From positions 434,001 to 498,000 of the forward strand of contig JAUIRK010000121.1 in NCBI GenBank assembly GCA_030549495.1: a stretch of 64,000 bases of DNA. The letters run 5' to 3'. Positions 21,730 through 34,329 of the stretch are shown one piece after another. The notes below the pieces were generated by a model. That model had not been told where the DNA came from. It ran no database searches and worked only from the letters and a program-made list of their open reading frames with translations. This stretch comes from Nectonema munidae (taxonomy: Eukaryota; Nematomorpha; Nectonematoida; Nectonematidae). Numbering within the stretch: the first letter of the stretch is position 1; each line of letters begins with the position of its first letter. The translations under genes were made by a program, and so were the position numbers.

Positions 21730-23040
21730 AAAAGTTTTAAAAGGTGATATGAATAATAATACTCATAAAATAGAAAGTAAGCTTACAAAATTTTTCTTTT
21801 GGATGTTAAAAGGTGACTGTACTACAAAAAATTTGAAGGATGAATTATGGCCTATTGGTTCACTAATTTTAGAACCGGGCACAAGGTTTCATATAAAAAA
21901 CTCATGTAAAGATAGCATTTCTTTTGTTAAAGGTTTAAACGAGTTTGACTTTGATTTTTCAGATATTCAGTTAGCATCTTTTGATGTAAATATTTTGTAA
22001 CATGTACTCTTAGAAGAAACCATCGGAATTTGTGCAAGTTTTTTATGCTCAAATGAAGAATACAGGCCAGTGATTGATAGAGAGGTATTTGAACACTTAC
22101 TAAGATTTGCAACGCTTAATATTGAGTTCTGTTTTCAAAGGTGGCAATGGGGTCTCTTTAGCCAATATTTTCTTGGGGTATTATGAAAAGAAGTTTTGGG
22201 AATGATCTAAATCATCTAAATTCTTTTATAAAAGATATGTTGATGATTTGTTCTTAGTTTGTGAAAATGATGTGATTATTGATGATTTGCCTCATTTTTT
22301 TAATTCGCTTTATGATCATCTTTCTTTCACTTTGGAGAAGATGTGCAGTGATAGAATACCATTCTTGGATGTTGAAATTATTAAAGGCAAAACTAAGAAA
22401 TTGTACACTAAGTGGTATATTAAGCCAACCTCAGCTCAAAAATATCTAAGATATGATTCTTTTGCTCCTATATATTATTATAAAATGAATTTGGTTAAAA
22501 GAATTGTTAGAATATCATCGAATAAGTTTATAGAAGAGGATCTCTCTAGATTAAAAGAAAACTTAATTAAAAATAGTCATCCAGCTGAAATTATGGAAAG
22601 TTCATTAAATTAGAAATTAATACGAAAGACAATAGACTTTTTCATACAGCGGAAAGAAGAAAATTGTTTTTGAGTCTTCCCTTTTTAGGTGACCAAATTG
22701 GCAGGAATTTTGAAAAACTTATAAAAAAGTTAATTTCGATCTATGTTAATGCTATAAATTTAAAGGTAACATATAGCATCAAGAAACTGTTTCCCAGGTA
22801 GAATAAAGATGTTCATGCGGTTCACCCCATATAGGTAAAACTTCCAAAAGACTTGTAGACAGAATTGATGAACATATTCCTTTGATTACTATAAAAGATG
22901 TGAAAAGAGCGAGAATCAAGGATATTGCAAAAGTTAAAACTTCATCAAATGGCAAACATTTACTAACTAATTTTACTAAAAAAACATATAATATAAATCA
23001 ATTTGATGTATTGACTATTGAACACATATAATAACTTTAC
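21730..23040 (+). mobile_element. Penelope-like retroelement fragment (RT plus GIY-YIG endonuclease)
   Basis: The 5' part encodes a reverse transcriptase palm entry, ASFDVNIL followed by LLEETIGI, and a later block with PFLDVEIIKGKTKKLYTKWY and KPTSAQKYLRYDSFAP, as in Penelope-like RTs. The 3' part, at about 22800-23030, reads GSPHIGKTSKRLVDRIDEHI in one frame and goes on to KGKH-like and NQFDVLTIEHI segments, which is the GIY-YIG nuclease module that Penelope-like elements use for target cleavage. The order RT then GIY-YIG is complete, but several frame breaks show it is inactive. The YADD box is only weakly kept (YVDDLFLVCEN region). Confidence 0.75.
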
Positions 23041-24958
23041 TGAAGGTGTAATCTTGGAATCTTTGTATATAAAATATTTAAATCCCAGTTTATGTATACA
23101 AAAAGATTATGTTATATTTCATTATTATATTTATTCTATGATTTAAATTTAAATGTATTTTATGTTCTCTGTAGAAAGTTGATTGGTAAAGATGAAAGAA
23201 TTATTTTTAGATAAAATTCTTCTTTAAGTTTACCCTTTCAAATTCAATTAGATACTTGTACGCAATTGTTGCAATTAATGAATAAAGTATTAATTGTCAT
23301 AACCGCTTACAAATGGTAATTAGCGACACCATGAAGTACGATTTTTGATTCGACGACATATGCCATTCACATAGTACCTAATAATAAAGGCTTGGCTTAT
23401 GAGCCACAAGCAAGTAAATGTGGGCCTGTGCTCTGGGCATCACAATAGCTTTTATTATTTTGTTTAAAAAATTTTTTAGGAGATGATCTATTTTTTCAAA
23501 TAAAACATCCTAACTGGTCGCGTCTTGGAATTTTTGTTCATAATGTCAAAAGATTGAAAAAAAGAAAAAAGCATACGATTTATCGATTAAGTATGACATC
23601 AACTACATTAAATTAAAAAATGAAAACATTTGTATCGAATTGTAAAATATACATGAAAGCAAAAGAACACTTTAATACTAAAAAAAAATAAATAATTAGT
23701 CATATTTTGAGCTTGATTTTCAGACGTCTAAATAGAAAAATGAAATGTAGAAATTCTTTACTATCTCTGAGATCGTCTTATTAAGAATCAGGAATCCAAG
23801 GAAAAAGGAACATCTGACCGCACTGGTGTATGCAATAAGTACAGGACAATGTCAAACGAATAAATCAAAATATACCGAGAGGCACTTTACTTAACGCATT
23901 ACTCTGTGGTGGATATGTACACCTGAGATTGTTTTATATGTAATTACCTAATATCGTGTGTTTTTCGGGCATAAAAAGCATTAATGAGACTGTTTGAGAT
24001 ATTTTAGAGAGTTATTTGTGATGAAGTCCTCCTCACGAAGATATCTAATGGGTTTCTTGCTTTGGTGAGAAGGTATGAAGCCACACTGAAGCACCTTTAC
24101 ACTAAATTGTCGCGAACAACTTTAAGATCTTCACAACACGGAATTCCCCATGTTCAATATGATTTTGAAAGACCTCATATTTATTAAAATTTTCCCTCCC
24201 TCTCTTCGATAATTATCATCCAATCCAAAGAGATAAAATTTAATTTACTCAGAAAACGTTTTAAAATAAAAAAAATGATATACAATGGCAAAAAGCATAG
24301 TTTTATGTGGCTGCTTTCCCAACTTCATATTTTCTTAAATCAGGTTTGATACTAAAAGGGATTGAAAATAAAATTTATTTTTAATTACTTTATCTGTATT
24401 CAAAAAGTGAAATGTTATTGATGGATGAGATTTAAGATGGTCATTGGCATAATTGGAATCTGACATAGCATCAAGACAAATAGTTCAACGTTCACACTAA
24501 GCAACATATTTTTTTTTGAATATTTTTAACTTTTTTGACATAATAAAATTTGGATTTTATTAATTTTTGAGAGATAAGAAGAGTTAAAAATATGTACTAT
24601 TTAAAATTAATTGTGTAAACAAATAAAAAATAGTGATTAAGAAAAACTAATTTATTCTTATATTTTTGATAAATATAATGACTTGAAAAATAAAATTGGT
24701 AGAGGGTTCCACAAAAGATTTTTCAGTTAGAAAAAGGTCCATAAGAGGAAAAAGATTGAGAATCACTGATCTAAGTTCTAGATTATAATGTTAATAAAGA
24801 ATTTACTTGTTGATTACTTCTTGATCTTCAAAAAGATTGTTGAGATAAAATGGCGGAAAGTTTAAAGAAATGTATCTTTTAAATTTTGGATGAAATATCT
24901 AAAGTTCAAAAAATAGATTAAAAGTAAATAACAATAGCAAAAATCTACGTATAAAAAT
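23041..24958. other. AT-rich DNA with a lone hAT-like terminus
   Basis: No gene supported. At about 24715-24768 the strand ends in GATTGAGAATCACTG, which inverted (CAGTGATTCTCAATC) is a typical hAT terminal repeat; the partner end was not found. Confidence 0.4.
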
Positions 24959-25390
24959 TTATCGATTTTTAATAAATTTCAAAAACAGAGATGTAGACAA
25001 AATATTCTTCTTCTTTTTTTGCCTACACCTTATCCCGTCGGTGGCTATGATTCGCGATCTCCATTGGGCAGCGACTTCTCTAAAATTAAATTTTAAAAGC
25101 CTCTTAGACAAACCATCACTCCATCTTAACAGTAGGCGACCCTTGATCATTTTCCCCTTCACTTGTTCGTTCCAAGCTTTCTAGACCAAATCGTGATCAT
25201 TTTTCCTCAAAAATATCCATACCAGCCGAGTTTGCTTCTGCCAATTACTGAAAGCACACTTGTAATTTAAGTTCTTTTCCTTACTTCTTCGTTCTTTACT
25301 TTGTCTTTTAAAGTTAAATCTCATCTTTCTTTTTCAGACCCCAACATTCAGAGCGATATGTCATAGTTGGTCTCACAATTGTGTTATACT
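24959..25390 (-). mobile_element. LINE 3' coding tail, RTE-like
   Basis: The minus strand encodes the end of a LINE reverse transcriptase ORF: SNWQKQTRLVWIFLRKNDHD, then KAWNEQVKGKMIKGRLLLRW, SDGLSKRLLKFNFREVAAQW, then SRIIATDGIRC. The run of the RLxWxGHxxRMD-like piece, GRxxxRWxDGL and the W-containing closing helix is the standard C-terminal tail of such ORFs. The body of the element upstream is missing, so this is a 5'-truncated copy; the tail itself carries frame breaks. Confidence 0.65.
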
Positions 25391-26490
25391 CTAATTATTG
25401 ACACCAATTGATATTAATGCCGAGGCAGAGAATGAGGATAAGCTCTTCTTTTAGAAGTGTCTTAAAAAGCAAGTATCTAGAAGAGCCTCTGATAGGCGAT
25501 CTGTAGAATTGCCTTCCTATAGCGGAATAGTTTAAACCAAATGATCTAGCGATAAAAAGAGAATAGGCGCTTTAACCTGTAGCTTCGGGTAAACAAGCTC
25601 GTTAGTTCTGCAAATAGTTGTTCTAGGAGGAAACAACTCCGAATCAACCATTGGCTTGTGGGTAATGTTATTGGGGAATAGAGGCTAAAGGTTTCCAGCC
25701 AGGAAAATAAAATGGTGGAGTCAGGAAGGGCATTCGGGCATAAAAACTCGCCCCAATTTACTAATGCTATGAATTCAAAAAGTCAAAATATGATAAAGCA
25801 AAATTTTATTTATGATGTCTGCATGGTATAAAACTAAAAAACAATATTCTTTCCTGTTTATTTAGGATTATTCTTACTAGGGATTCGAGTTGGGCCGATT
25901 CTGATTATAATCAGAATCACAAAAATTTCTAAAATCGTAATCAGAATCAGAATCATTTAAAAAAACTCAGAGAACCACAAAAATGATATTGTCTCAGTAA
26001 TTGTAGGACTGGAAGCATATCTGGTATACATCAGGGTAACAAGCAGAGTTTCTTGAGAAACTAAGATATAAGCTCCATGGTACCTTCCCTATCGAGTCAA
26101 CACAATTTGATGACAATCCGCTTACAGAGTAGAAAGCACGGGTAGAGCAGTTTTTTATTCTCAATCAGAAGTCTAGTATATCTACCCTTTAGTGTTTAAC
26201 AGCTATGACAAAAAACTATATGCATACTCAGCAAATCATGCCCGAGCACAGATAATTCAATGGGCTAATCGACACTAAAGCAATCCATCTTTCCACAACT
26301 AGCTAAACTCGACAGTTAATATATACAAATATGTTTTTTAATATTCAGAATTAGAATGGTATTTTGAGAAACACAATCAAAATAAGAATTTTGGAAATAA
26401 AAAATCAAGATAGGAATCAAAGTTAAAATTAATTGAGAGAATTTGAATTAAAATCAATATAATTATCTAGAATGATACAAAACCCTGGTA
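25391..26490. other. Repeat-derived DNA without coding content
   Basis: 25400-25770 is less AT-rich and ends in GGAAGGGCATTCGGGCATAAAA, a string typical of LINE or SINE 3' ends related to RTE elements. 25880-26490 opens TAGGGATTCGAGTTGGGCC, is full of AATCAGAATC repeats and closes near AAAACCCTGGTA, likely a decayed hAT MITE. Confidence 0.35.
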
Positions 26491-27542
26491 CAGATTCAAT
26501 ATTAAAAGTTAAAAAATCATTATCTGACATTTTAAAATACCGATACGAATGCACCAATAGCGATACCGATAAAAAGAAAATATTTTAAGCAAGGGGTGGG
26601 GCGGTCTTCCGAAATGATTAAATTATTTGTATATATCAATAAAAATTTAATCGAGATAATTTAGAATCGTTTGTTACAACTTTTATTCAAATTTTCCATA
26701 TAATATATACCTGTATTATCAAGTTTTGGGGGTTTTGAAGGAAGGCAAAATTAGCAGACACCGCGGGCGGGAATAAAGATAAGTATGCCACTGATTTTAA
26801 GTAAATAAATTTTTAAATCATCTTATATTAATAGCTTTTAAACATGTCTATAATAAATTATAACATTAAGAAATAAAAAACTTTAATAGGTAAAATTAGA
26901 AAATGGGTTAAAATAAAGCAAAATGGGATGACGTTATATGTGAAATAGAGGTGAACTATCGTTTTTGGGAAAATTTGGTATACTTTTATATCAAATTGTA
27001 AACAAAAAGCCAGAAGTTTAATATTTTTTTTACCTAAATGTAACCCAAAAAACATTATTTGAAGCTTTATTATCTTTAAAAAAAATTTGTTAGATAGAGA
27101 ATTGGAAAAAAATATAACTTAGAATTTAATTCATGTAGTAAGAATATAAAGATATCCATTGTAATATTTAGTAATACTTTATTTGTAAAGTAAGTTTTTG
27201 ACCTGTGAAATATGCAAAATCCTGAGATTACTTTTCAAATTTATTTTCATAACTTGATCAAAATAAATACTTAAATTATTTTTTTAAAATAAAATATTAT
27301 AATAAAATATTTGCTAATGATGTGTATAAAAATTGATCTGACCGGATACAAAACAGTGCCTTTCTACATGTTAACAAATCTCCCCTCTTTATTATGTTTT
27401 TTAATTTATATTTTTTATATATTATTCATTCAAAGAGACGATATATGGAAGTTAGTTTGTTTAGAATTATAAAAACTTATTGACGGGAATATGTGATCAC
27501 TCAAGTAACAAGATTGAACTTGATACTAACAAGTTTGTCGGC
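26491..27542. other. AT-rich intergenic DNA
   Basis: No convincing frame, repeat boundary or RNA gene. A minus-strand open frame of 65 codons at 26858-27055 is hydrophobic and A/T driven. Confidence 0.45.
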
Positions 27543-27690
27543 AGATGGCATAGTGATAGGAGCGTAGGATCTTAATCACGATGGTCTGTGTTCGATTCCG
27601 GTCGTGATTATCCTTTCTATTTATCCAGCTATGGAAGATTATTCTTTCGTATGGATGCTATACCGAGAACTAAAAAAAGTATAGGTAAAA
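27543..27690 (+). repeat. tRNA-derived SINE, family A, copy 2
   Basis: Box A TGGCATAGTGATAGG at 27546-27560 and box B GTTCGATTCC at 27590-27599, the spacing of an internal pol III promoter. The body shares GATTATTCTTTCGTATGGATGC and ACTAAAAAAAGTA with copy 1 at 5378-5500. Confidence 0.7.
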
Positions 27691-28726
27691 TAAAAAGTAC
27701 ATTTTACATTATTCAAGGAATAATTACTAGTTTGCATACATATTTACTCTTTATTCTCTATTTTATAATAACCCACTCTTTTAACTAATTTCTCTCATAT
27801 GTCACTTCAAACTAAACCCACATGTATCAAAGAACACCCCTAAAAAACTTCCTTCCAGATCATTTAGAAACTTTTAGATTACTTCCTTTCAAGTGTCACC
27901 ATCTTAGCTAAGCACATAATCACTTTTCAAGAAATAAAAGCAAAGGTTATATTGACCCACTCAAATAAAATAGAATCACTAATAAACTATCCACCCTTTT
28001 CAAACTTCTCTACACCCTCATCTACTCAAATGGCATACTCACAGGCTATAACACAACCAAATAAACATAACCTCAATCAATGGATCCAAATTTCACTTTT
28101 ACCAACATTGACCCACATATTTTAAAAACGAAAAAAGACAAGGTGCGAATCTCTCAATAATGATATCGCTATCTTAAACTACCGAAACCAAACAGAAAAG
28201 ATCCTCTTTAAAAAAAAAATTATTAAGAAAATAAAAAGAAGAAGAATGTATTACACAAATACAAATTACAAAATAAATGTTACAAAAACAATAGTCGTAT
28301 AGAGAATCAAAATAAGTAACACATTGCACAAAAACAAAAAAAAGGAATAGTTATTTGTATAAATGGTTTAGCTTAAATCTATAATCATTTTGTATAAACA
28401 AAGACGCAGTACACACATTTATGATCAAAATAAGAATAACAATTTTTAATGTTACATTTATCATATTCAGAAAGAAAAAAGTCAAATAATTTTTTTAATT
28501 ATAGGTAAGTTAACATTATAGTCAAAAATATAAATAAACAAAGAATTCCATAGTTTATATGATCTTAATTTTAAAAAAACGTTGGATTTACACAACCGAA
28601 AACGAGGCAATACAAATGAACAGCTGTTCTTCAGAGAGTAAAATTTAACTTTAGATTTCAAAGAAACTATTTCGAAAAAAGGAAAGGTAGATAATTTTAT
28701 ATTTTGGCGTGAGTTTTACCTGGGCG
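27691..28726. other. C-biased then A-rich DNA, possible LINE debris
   Basis: 27780-28200 has the C-rich plus strand that also marks the LINE pieces at 29.0-31.3 kb, and one frame reads KLLYTLIYSNGILTGYN, but no diagnostic LINE motif is present. 28200-28680 is A-rich. No gene supported. Confidence 0.3.
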
Positions 28727-28856
28727 TGAGTAGGGTTGGTTAGATACCGGATTTGATAACTTAAGGTCTTGGGTTTGATCCCGTATCAAGCATGCTTTCC
28801 TCATAGTTCGATACAAGCGACGCAATTGTGCCATCTTGATGAAGTACCTTTACCTT
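28727..28856 (+). repeat. tRNA-derived SINE, family B, copy 2
   Basis: GAGTAGGGTTGGTTAGATACC supplies box A and GGGTTTGATCCC a diverged box B; body CATAGTTCGATACAAGC and tail GTACCTTTACCTT match copies 1 and 3. Confidence 0.7.
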
Positions 28857-29019
28857 ATTAAATTTCGATATAAATAAAGCAATTCTATGTTTGTATAAAT
28901 CTATTTTTGCATAATAAAAATGATTTGAAGTATGAGAACAGTAATGTTTATTGAAAATAATTGGCAGAGCTTTTTTTTCAGTAATAAAACTGATTCATTA
29001 TTCGTGTATCCCTAATTTT

Positions 29020-30225
29020 CAATACAAATAATGAGGGAGAAATAGCGCTTTATAGAAGTTTAATTACACTGCCAACAAATTTTTGCTACACAACACCAAC
29101 AGCCGCTCTAGAAATCCTAACACAATGCCTACCTCCTCACCTTCGGGTGAAACTATCTATACTGAAGAAATAGATAAAAACTTACAAATCTCCTTCACCA
29201 AACATGTCTCTCAACATAACTCCTCAATCTCACGCTCACCTATTTTACTTGGTTTTCTATGAAAGCATATTAACCTATTTATCTCCTTGTATTCACTCAG
29301 AAATCCTAGAACCCATCGTTCATCCAATCAGCTTCTTCGATCCCTCAACTAGTCTCCCTTACAGCATCAACATTTGCAACCTCTTGCGCTGCAGCTTTTT
29401 ATCACGGCTCTTCAGAAATTCATTTTATATCACTGTCAACTTACCTAAACCCACACCTTATTATCTACCAATGTGAGCTCGAAGGCATAAAACTCGCCTT
29501 AGACTTCATCTTCAATAATCTTCACTATATACCATACCTCTTTGAAGAAATATCTATCTTTTCAGGCTGCCAAAATTTAATTAAAGATCTAAAGTTAACT
29601 CGGCGAGCCCCACTCTCAACCTTCCACATTCCATCAAAATTAAGCGCTCTTTCAAAAAATTTCCAGATCAAGCTTTATTGGTGTCCAGCACACAACAATA
29701 TAACCGAAAACGATTTTGCAGACAACCTAGCTAGAAATCCTATTGTAAGATACTCCGCTACATCTTCAACAAACTTAATCTACTCAACCTTCCACAAACA
29801 AACCAATAAGAACTTATACAACATCTGGCACCCATCTATCAAAAGATTGCCATCCAGTTTTCTACCTTTCCCAAAGATATCTTTACTACACAAAATTTGG
29901 AACGACCACAAAATTGCATTTTCACGCCCACTCACAAGATGGATAACTGGACACTGCCCATGCAAAGCCTACCTACACCGCCTTTCATTCACTACTGATC
30001 CTCTTTGCCGCTTAGGTTGCACGTCCCATGAAACAACTCACTACTTACTCTTTTCTTGTTCCTTCTTCCAATTTCATAACTGAATCAGAATCGACGCTAG
30101 GCATTACACCCTCTAGAATATCTGATTCACTCAAATCACCAAAACTTCAAATTATCTTAACTCGACACGTTAAAACACTTGAATCAATTCTTCAACAGCA
30201 CTCTAATACATTACCTAATTAAACC
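29020..30225 (+). mobile_element. LINE fragment: RT thumb, RNase H and zinc-knuckle tail (Jockey/I group)
   Basis: Reads, in order, an RT thumb piece (TAALEILTQCLPPHLRVKLS), an RNase H-like domain (TASTFATSCAAAFYHGSSEI, then YQCELEGIKLALDF, IFSGCQNLIKDLK, KLYWCPAHNNITENDFADNL) and the tail RWITGHCPCKAYLHR then DPLCRLGCTSHETTHYLLFS, the C/H-rich signature at the end of RNase-H-bearing LINE ORFs. From about 29342 the frame stays open to 30083, over 240 codons, then a single frameshift leads into the last 46 codons. Two of the acidic RNase H residues are replaced (Ala in the TDxS position, Gly in the TDS position), so this domain is dead. Related to the minus-strand copy at 62100-63550. Confidence 0.8.
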
Positions 30226-30639
30226 TCCTTTCCAGCCCAAGGAATTCATTCTTAACCATAACTTTCATTTAATTTAAAAATAAATTAACTGATCGTATAC
30301 TTCTTTTGACACAACAAACTACAAGCTCTCCTCATTTCAAGCTTTACTACAAGCATATCAGCCAACGCTGGAAAGTGCTTCGACAAGTACCCTATCCTAA
30401 ATTTTTTATTTATTTTCTTTAATGAAATACTCTTTTCTCTCCTTGAAAGGTCTATAATTTGATTATTTACAATAACAATTTAAAATTTTAACGGCATCTA
30501 TTTTATCTTATACATGTTTTACCCCATAAAAACCAAAAATAATAGTTTTACTTTGGATATTATTCTATATAGATCCATTATTATCTATTTAAATTATATA
30601 ACAATAGCCTAAAATTCTCCCTTTTCCCATCTATCTGGA
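30226..30639. other. AT-rich spacer between two LINE pieces
   Basis: Likely the 3' untranslated part of the preceding LINE plus unrelated DNA. No separate feature recognised. Confidence 0.4.
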
Positions 30640-31310
30640 AAATAGGTAAGCTTATTTTACTTACTAACCCAACAAAGACGTAGGTCTCATAACCAACTGG
30701 CGACCAATCTCCATCCTTCCTACTTTAGGAAAAATCTAACAAAATTAATCCCTTCCAATTTGCATACCTCCCAAACAAAAGTCCAAAATCCGCTCTATAT
30801 AGACTCTCCTCCTACCTCGAAACAAAACTATCTTCCAAATTAACATCATCCGCCCTCTTTCTAGACATCAACAACGCCTTCAATTCAGCACGGCATCCTG
30901 CTATCATTTTCAATATGATCCGACAAAAATACCCCAATTATCTCATAAAATTCATTCAAAATTACCTTTCAAATCGGTGCCTTATATTCAGACACAATTC
31001 TCTAGTTGCCATTCATTCTCTCTCACTATCCACGCCACAAGGTGGGTGCCTCTACGATATCCTCTGGATTATACTTATAAACCCCCTATTAGATATATTA
31101 GCTAACAATTCAGCCTTCATTCAATGCTATTTAGATGATCTAACCTTCATCTTTACCTCAAATTCTAAAAAGAAAACATAATGAACATCAACTCTCTCTT
31201 TAACACGCTAACTTTTGCAAACTTCCAGCGATATCCTCATCCAACCATCTTCCTCCATGAAATATTTAGGGCTCATCTTCCAATCAAACCTCAAATGCTA
31301 GTTTCATTTA
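30640..31310 (+). mobile_element. LINE fragment: RT fingers and palm
   Basis: Encodes, across frame changes, NWRPISILPTLGKI (fingers), LFLDINNAFNSARHP (palm motif A with the catalytic Asp), MIRQKYPNYLIKFIQNYLSN, the STPQGGC loop, and CYLDDLTFIF (motif C; the usual YADD is YLDD), then MKYLGLIFQSNLK. It stops abruptly at a satellite array. These are the N-terminal parts of the RT, yet they lie downstream of a fragment holding the C-terminal parts, so the two are separate truncated copies in head-to-tail order, not one element. Confidence 0.75.
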
Positions 31311-31970
31311 TGGACTCAATTTTTGTAGTTTGAATTTGAAAATACATATAAGTATCAATTAAATTTCCGTTTAGTTCTAAAATTTATTTTTATATCAAAT
31401 AGATCATGATGATTTCATTTCTGAACACAGTTTTCGCATTTAGAGGTTTTACTGCTAGTGTCAATCAAACTTGCGGTTTATGTCTGTAAACTATATCCCA
31501 AAATATTCTCTCTAATTTTACATGAAATATATGTTTTTATACCAATTCGACCATGATAATTTTTATTTCTGAAATCATTTTTTTGCATTTAGAGGTTTTA
31601 AATGTCTGAAAGTGTCAATCAAATGTTAGATTTACGTCTAATGTCTACAGAAATATTTTTCAAATTTAAATAAAATATGTTTTTATGCCAAATGGAAGAT
31701 GCTGGTTTCATTTTTGGATTCAGGTTTTAAAATATCTGAAAGCTTCAATCAGATTTGCGGTTTACTTTTAGATACTGTCTTCAAAAATATTTTCAAAAAA
31801 ATAAAATATCTGTTTTATACCAAATCGACTATGCTTATTTTATTTCTGTACTGGATTTTGGATAATACGGTTAAAAAATATCTCGTAGTGGCAATTGAAT
31901 TAGTAATGTATGGTTGAAAATCAGTTCTGTAAAAAAATTTCAAAAAATGGCTGCATATTAGGTATATAGT
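31290..31970 (+). repeat. Satellite array, about 145-bp unit, direct orientation
   Basis: Four or so diverged units. The consensus contains CTGAAAGTGTCAATCAAA, TTGCGGTTTACGTCTAATG, TTTTATACCAAATCGACCATG and GATTTCATTTCTGAA. The same unit in inverted orientation fills 47960-49140. Low-complexity frames that cross it are by-products. Confidence 0.7.
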
Positions 31971-32919
31971 AAAAATATACTTTTTTTTTTGTATATTTTG
32001 GCTTATAATACTTTCTACAATCATCTTGAGTATGAAATATTTATTAAAAAAAATAAAACGTATTATAAAATCTTTTGAAAATTTGTATGAGAGAAGGAAC
32101 CAAGTTAAAAACTAATTGAAAAGAGAACATGTGATCAAAACAAATAATTAAAAAAAATATGTACCTTTACTAAATGGAAGATCTACCATGTTCTAATGAA
32201 CTAGGAAGTGGTTTACTTATATACTTAAAAAAAGATTTTGACTGTAAAAAAGAAGTTCCTCTTTTACAAATGAAAAATATTTAAATCTATAGCTTATCAT
32301 TTAGGATTACAGTTAACATTTAGCTAAGATGGGTAGGAAATCTGAAAATTTAGAATAGGTCAGATTTATCAAAAATGGCACCGATGCCAATATGTGAGAA
32401 TTTAGTCACTATCAAGATATTTTTAATTTAAATTGAATTTGTCCATCTTTTTCCTTTTGTGTCAAAGAGATTATTTTTTAGATGAAGAACGTTGACAACT
32501 TTTTGTAATTGAACAATCAACATCACGAATGATTCATCAGAAAAAAACCTTTGAAATGAGATTGATTGACAAATATTCAGGCCTGATAGGAAAAAAGTAA
32601 TTTTATCTTTATAAAAAAATTTTCGAACACACATTAAAAAAATATATATTTCTAATGAAAAAAGAGCTACAAAGAAAGGATCATCATAGAATGAATACCA
32701 AAATTACATACTGTAAATTATAATATGACGTAGAGACTACGAGCCGATAACGAATTTGTAGCCAAAAAGATGATCGACTTACATAAGTTACTGTTGAATG
32801 AAATATTTTGAGTGAATTAAACACCTAAAGTTAGTTTATTAAATAAATTAAGATAATAATTACCAGAGAAAACTGCAAGTAGAAGTTATTTTTATGTTTA
32901 TATATTTGACATTGATTTA
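31971..32919. other. AT-rich spacer between satellites
   Basis: No gene, element end or RNA recognised. Confidence 0.45.
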
Positions 32920-34215
32920 CAGGTTTAATCGATTTTTTGACAGGTTTTATTGATTTCATAAAAAATGAACATCACCATTAAATTCTGCCTACTTGAAATG
33001 TATAAAAAACTTTAAAAGAATTAAAATTTTAATTTTGACATGGGCTGTCATATTAAAATTATTTTGTCAGGTTTGACTAATATTTATAAAAAAAAGGAAT
33101 ATAACCAATAAACACAGCCTACTTGAAAATGGGTATATGTGTGTAAAATGCCATACATGGTAAACTTCATCACTTCCCTATACTTTCTATTAAACGTAAT
33201 TCTCTAATTCAAAAAACCGTGCCTGATCCTTTCTTTTTGGGATAAATCAATTTTTTGACAGTTTTGATTGATTTTTATAAAAAAAAAATGAATATCATCA
33301 CTGAATTACGCATGCTTAAAAATGGGTATATATGTGTAAAAAACTTTATATTATTACTTAGATAAAAAGTTTCTTTTTAAGATGAGCTGTCATATATAAA
33401 TCAATGCTTTGATAACTTTAATTGATTTTTATAAAAAAAAATGAATATCATCGCTTGAAAATGGGTGTATATGTGTAAAAAACATATAATTATTTAGATA
33501 AGTTTCTTTTTTGAGATGAGCTGTCATATGTAAATCTCTTTTTTGACAGGTTTGAATGATTTTCATAAAAAATGAATATTACCACTGAATTCAGCATATT
33601 TGAAAATGGGTATACATGTGTAAAAAACTTTATATACTTATCTAGATAAAAAGTTCCTTTTTGAGATGAGCTGTCATATTTAGATCAATTTTTTGACAGG
33701 TTTGATTGATTTTCATAAAAAAATGAATATCACCACTGAATTCAGCATATTTGAAAATGGGTATACATGTGTAAAAAACATTATAAACTTATTTAGATAA
33801 AAAGTTCCCTTTTGAGATGAGCTGTCACATTTAGATCAATTTTTTGACAGGTTTGATTGATTTTCATAAAAAATGAATATCACCACTGAATTCAGCATAT
33901 TTGAAAATGGGTATACATGTGTAAAAAACTTTATATACTTATTTAGATAATAAGTTCCTTTTTGAGATGAGCTGTCACATTTAGATCAATTTTTTGACAG
34001 GTTTGATTGATTTTCATAAAAAATGAATATCACCACTGAATTCAGCATATTTGAAAATGGGTATACATGTGTAAAAAACTTTATATACTTATTTAAATAA
34101 AAAGTTCCTTTTTGAGATGAGCTGTCAAATATAAATCAATTTTTTGACAAGTTTGATTGATTTTGATAAAAAAAAAATGGACATCACCACTGAATTCAGC
34201 ATAGTTGAAATATAT
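32920..34215 (+). repeat. Satellite array, 150-151-bp unit, about eight copies
   Basis: Unit landmarks are GAGATGAGCTGTCA, TTTTTTGACAGGTTTGATTG, CACCACTGAATTCAGCATA and GAAAATGGGTATACATGTG. The GAGATGAG landmark falls at 33513, 33663, 33814, 33964 and 34114, i.e. every 150-151 bases; the units in 33.5-34.1 kb are nearly identical, while those before 33.4 kb are diverged and shortened. This gradient suggests recent unequal exchange in the right part. It ends about 115 bp before a piggyBac element. Confidence 0.85.
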
Positions 34216-34264
34216 ATGTAACATCAAAAATATTTATAAAAACTTATTAATATCTGAGAAAAAT

Positions 34265-34329
34265 AGGGGGAGCACTTTACGCCCACCCCCAACACTTGAG
34301 CGGACAAATTTTGCCCAGCACTAATAGGG
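34265..34329. repeat. Short GC-rich end motif shared with 47780-47815
   Basis: GGGGGAGCACTTTACGCCCACCCCCAACACTTGAG..CACTAATAGGG here; GGGGGGCGTTTTACGCCCCC AACACTAATAGGG at 47780-47815. The shared string is next to TTAA only in this copy. It may be the end of another small transposon. Confidence 0.45.

Noticed and set aside
31699-32024. Open frames on both strands at the end of the satellite
   Set aside because: Both read out of repeat units and A/T tracts; no protein character.
32920-34215. CRISPR-like array
   Set aside because: The repeats are 150 bp, head to tail, without unique spacers, in a eukaryotic context.
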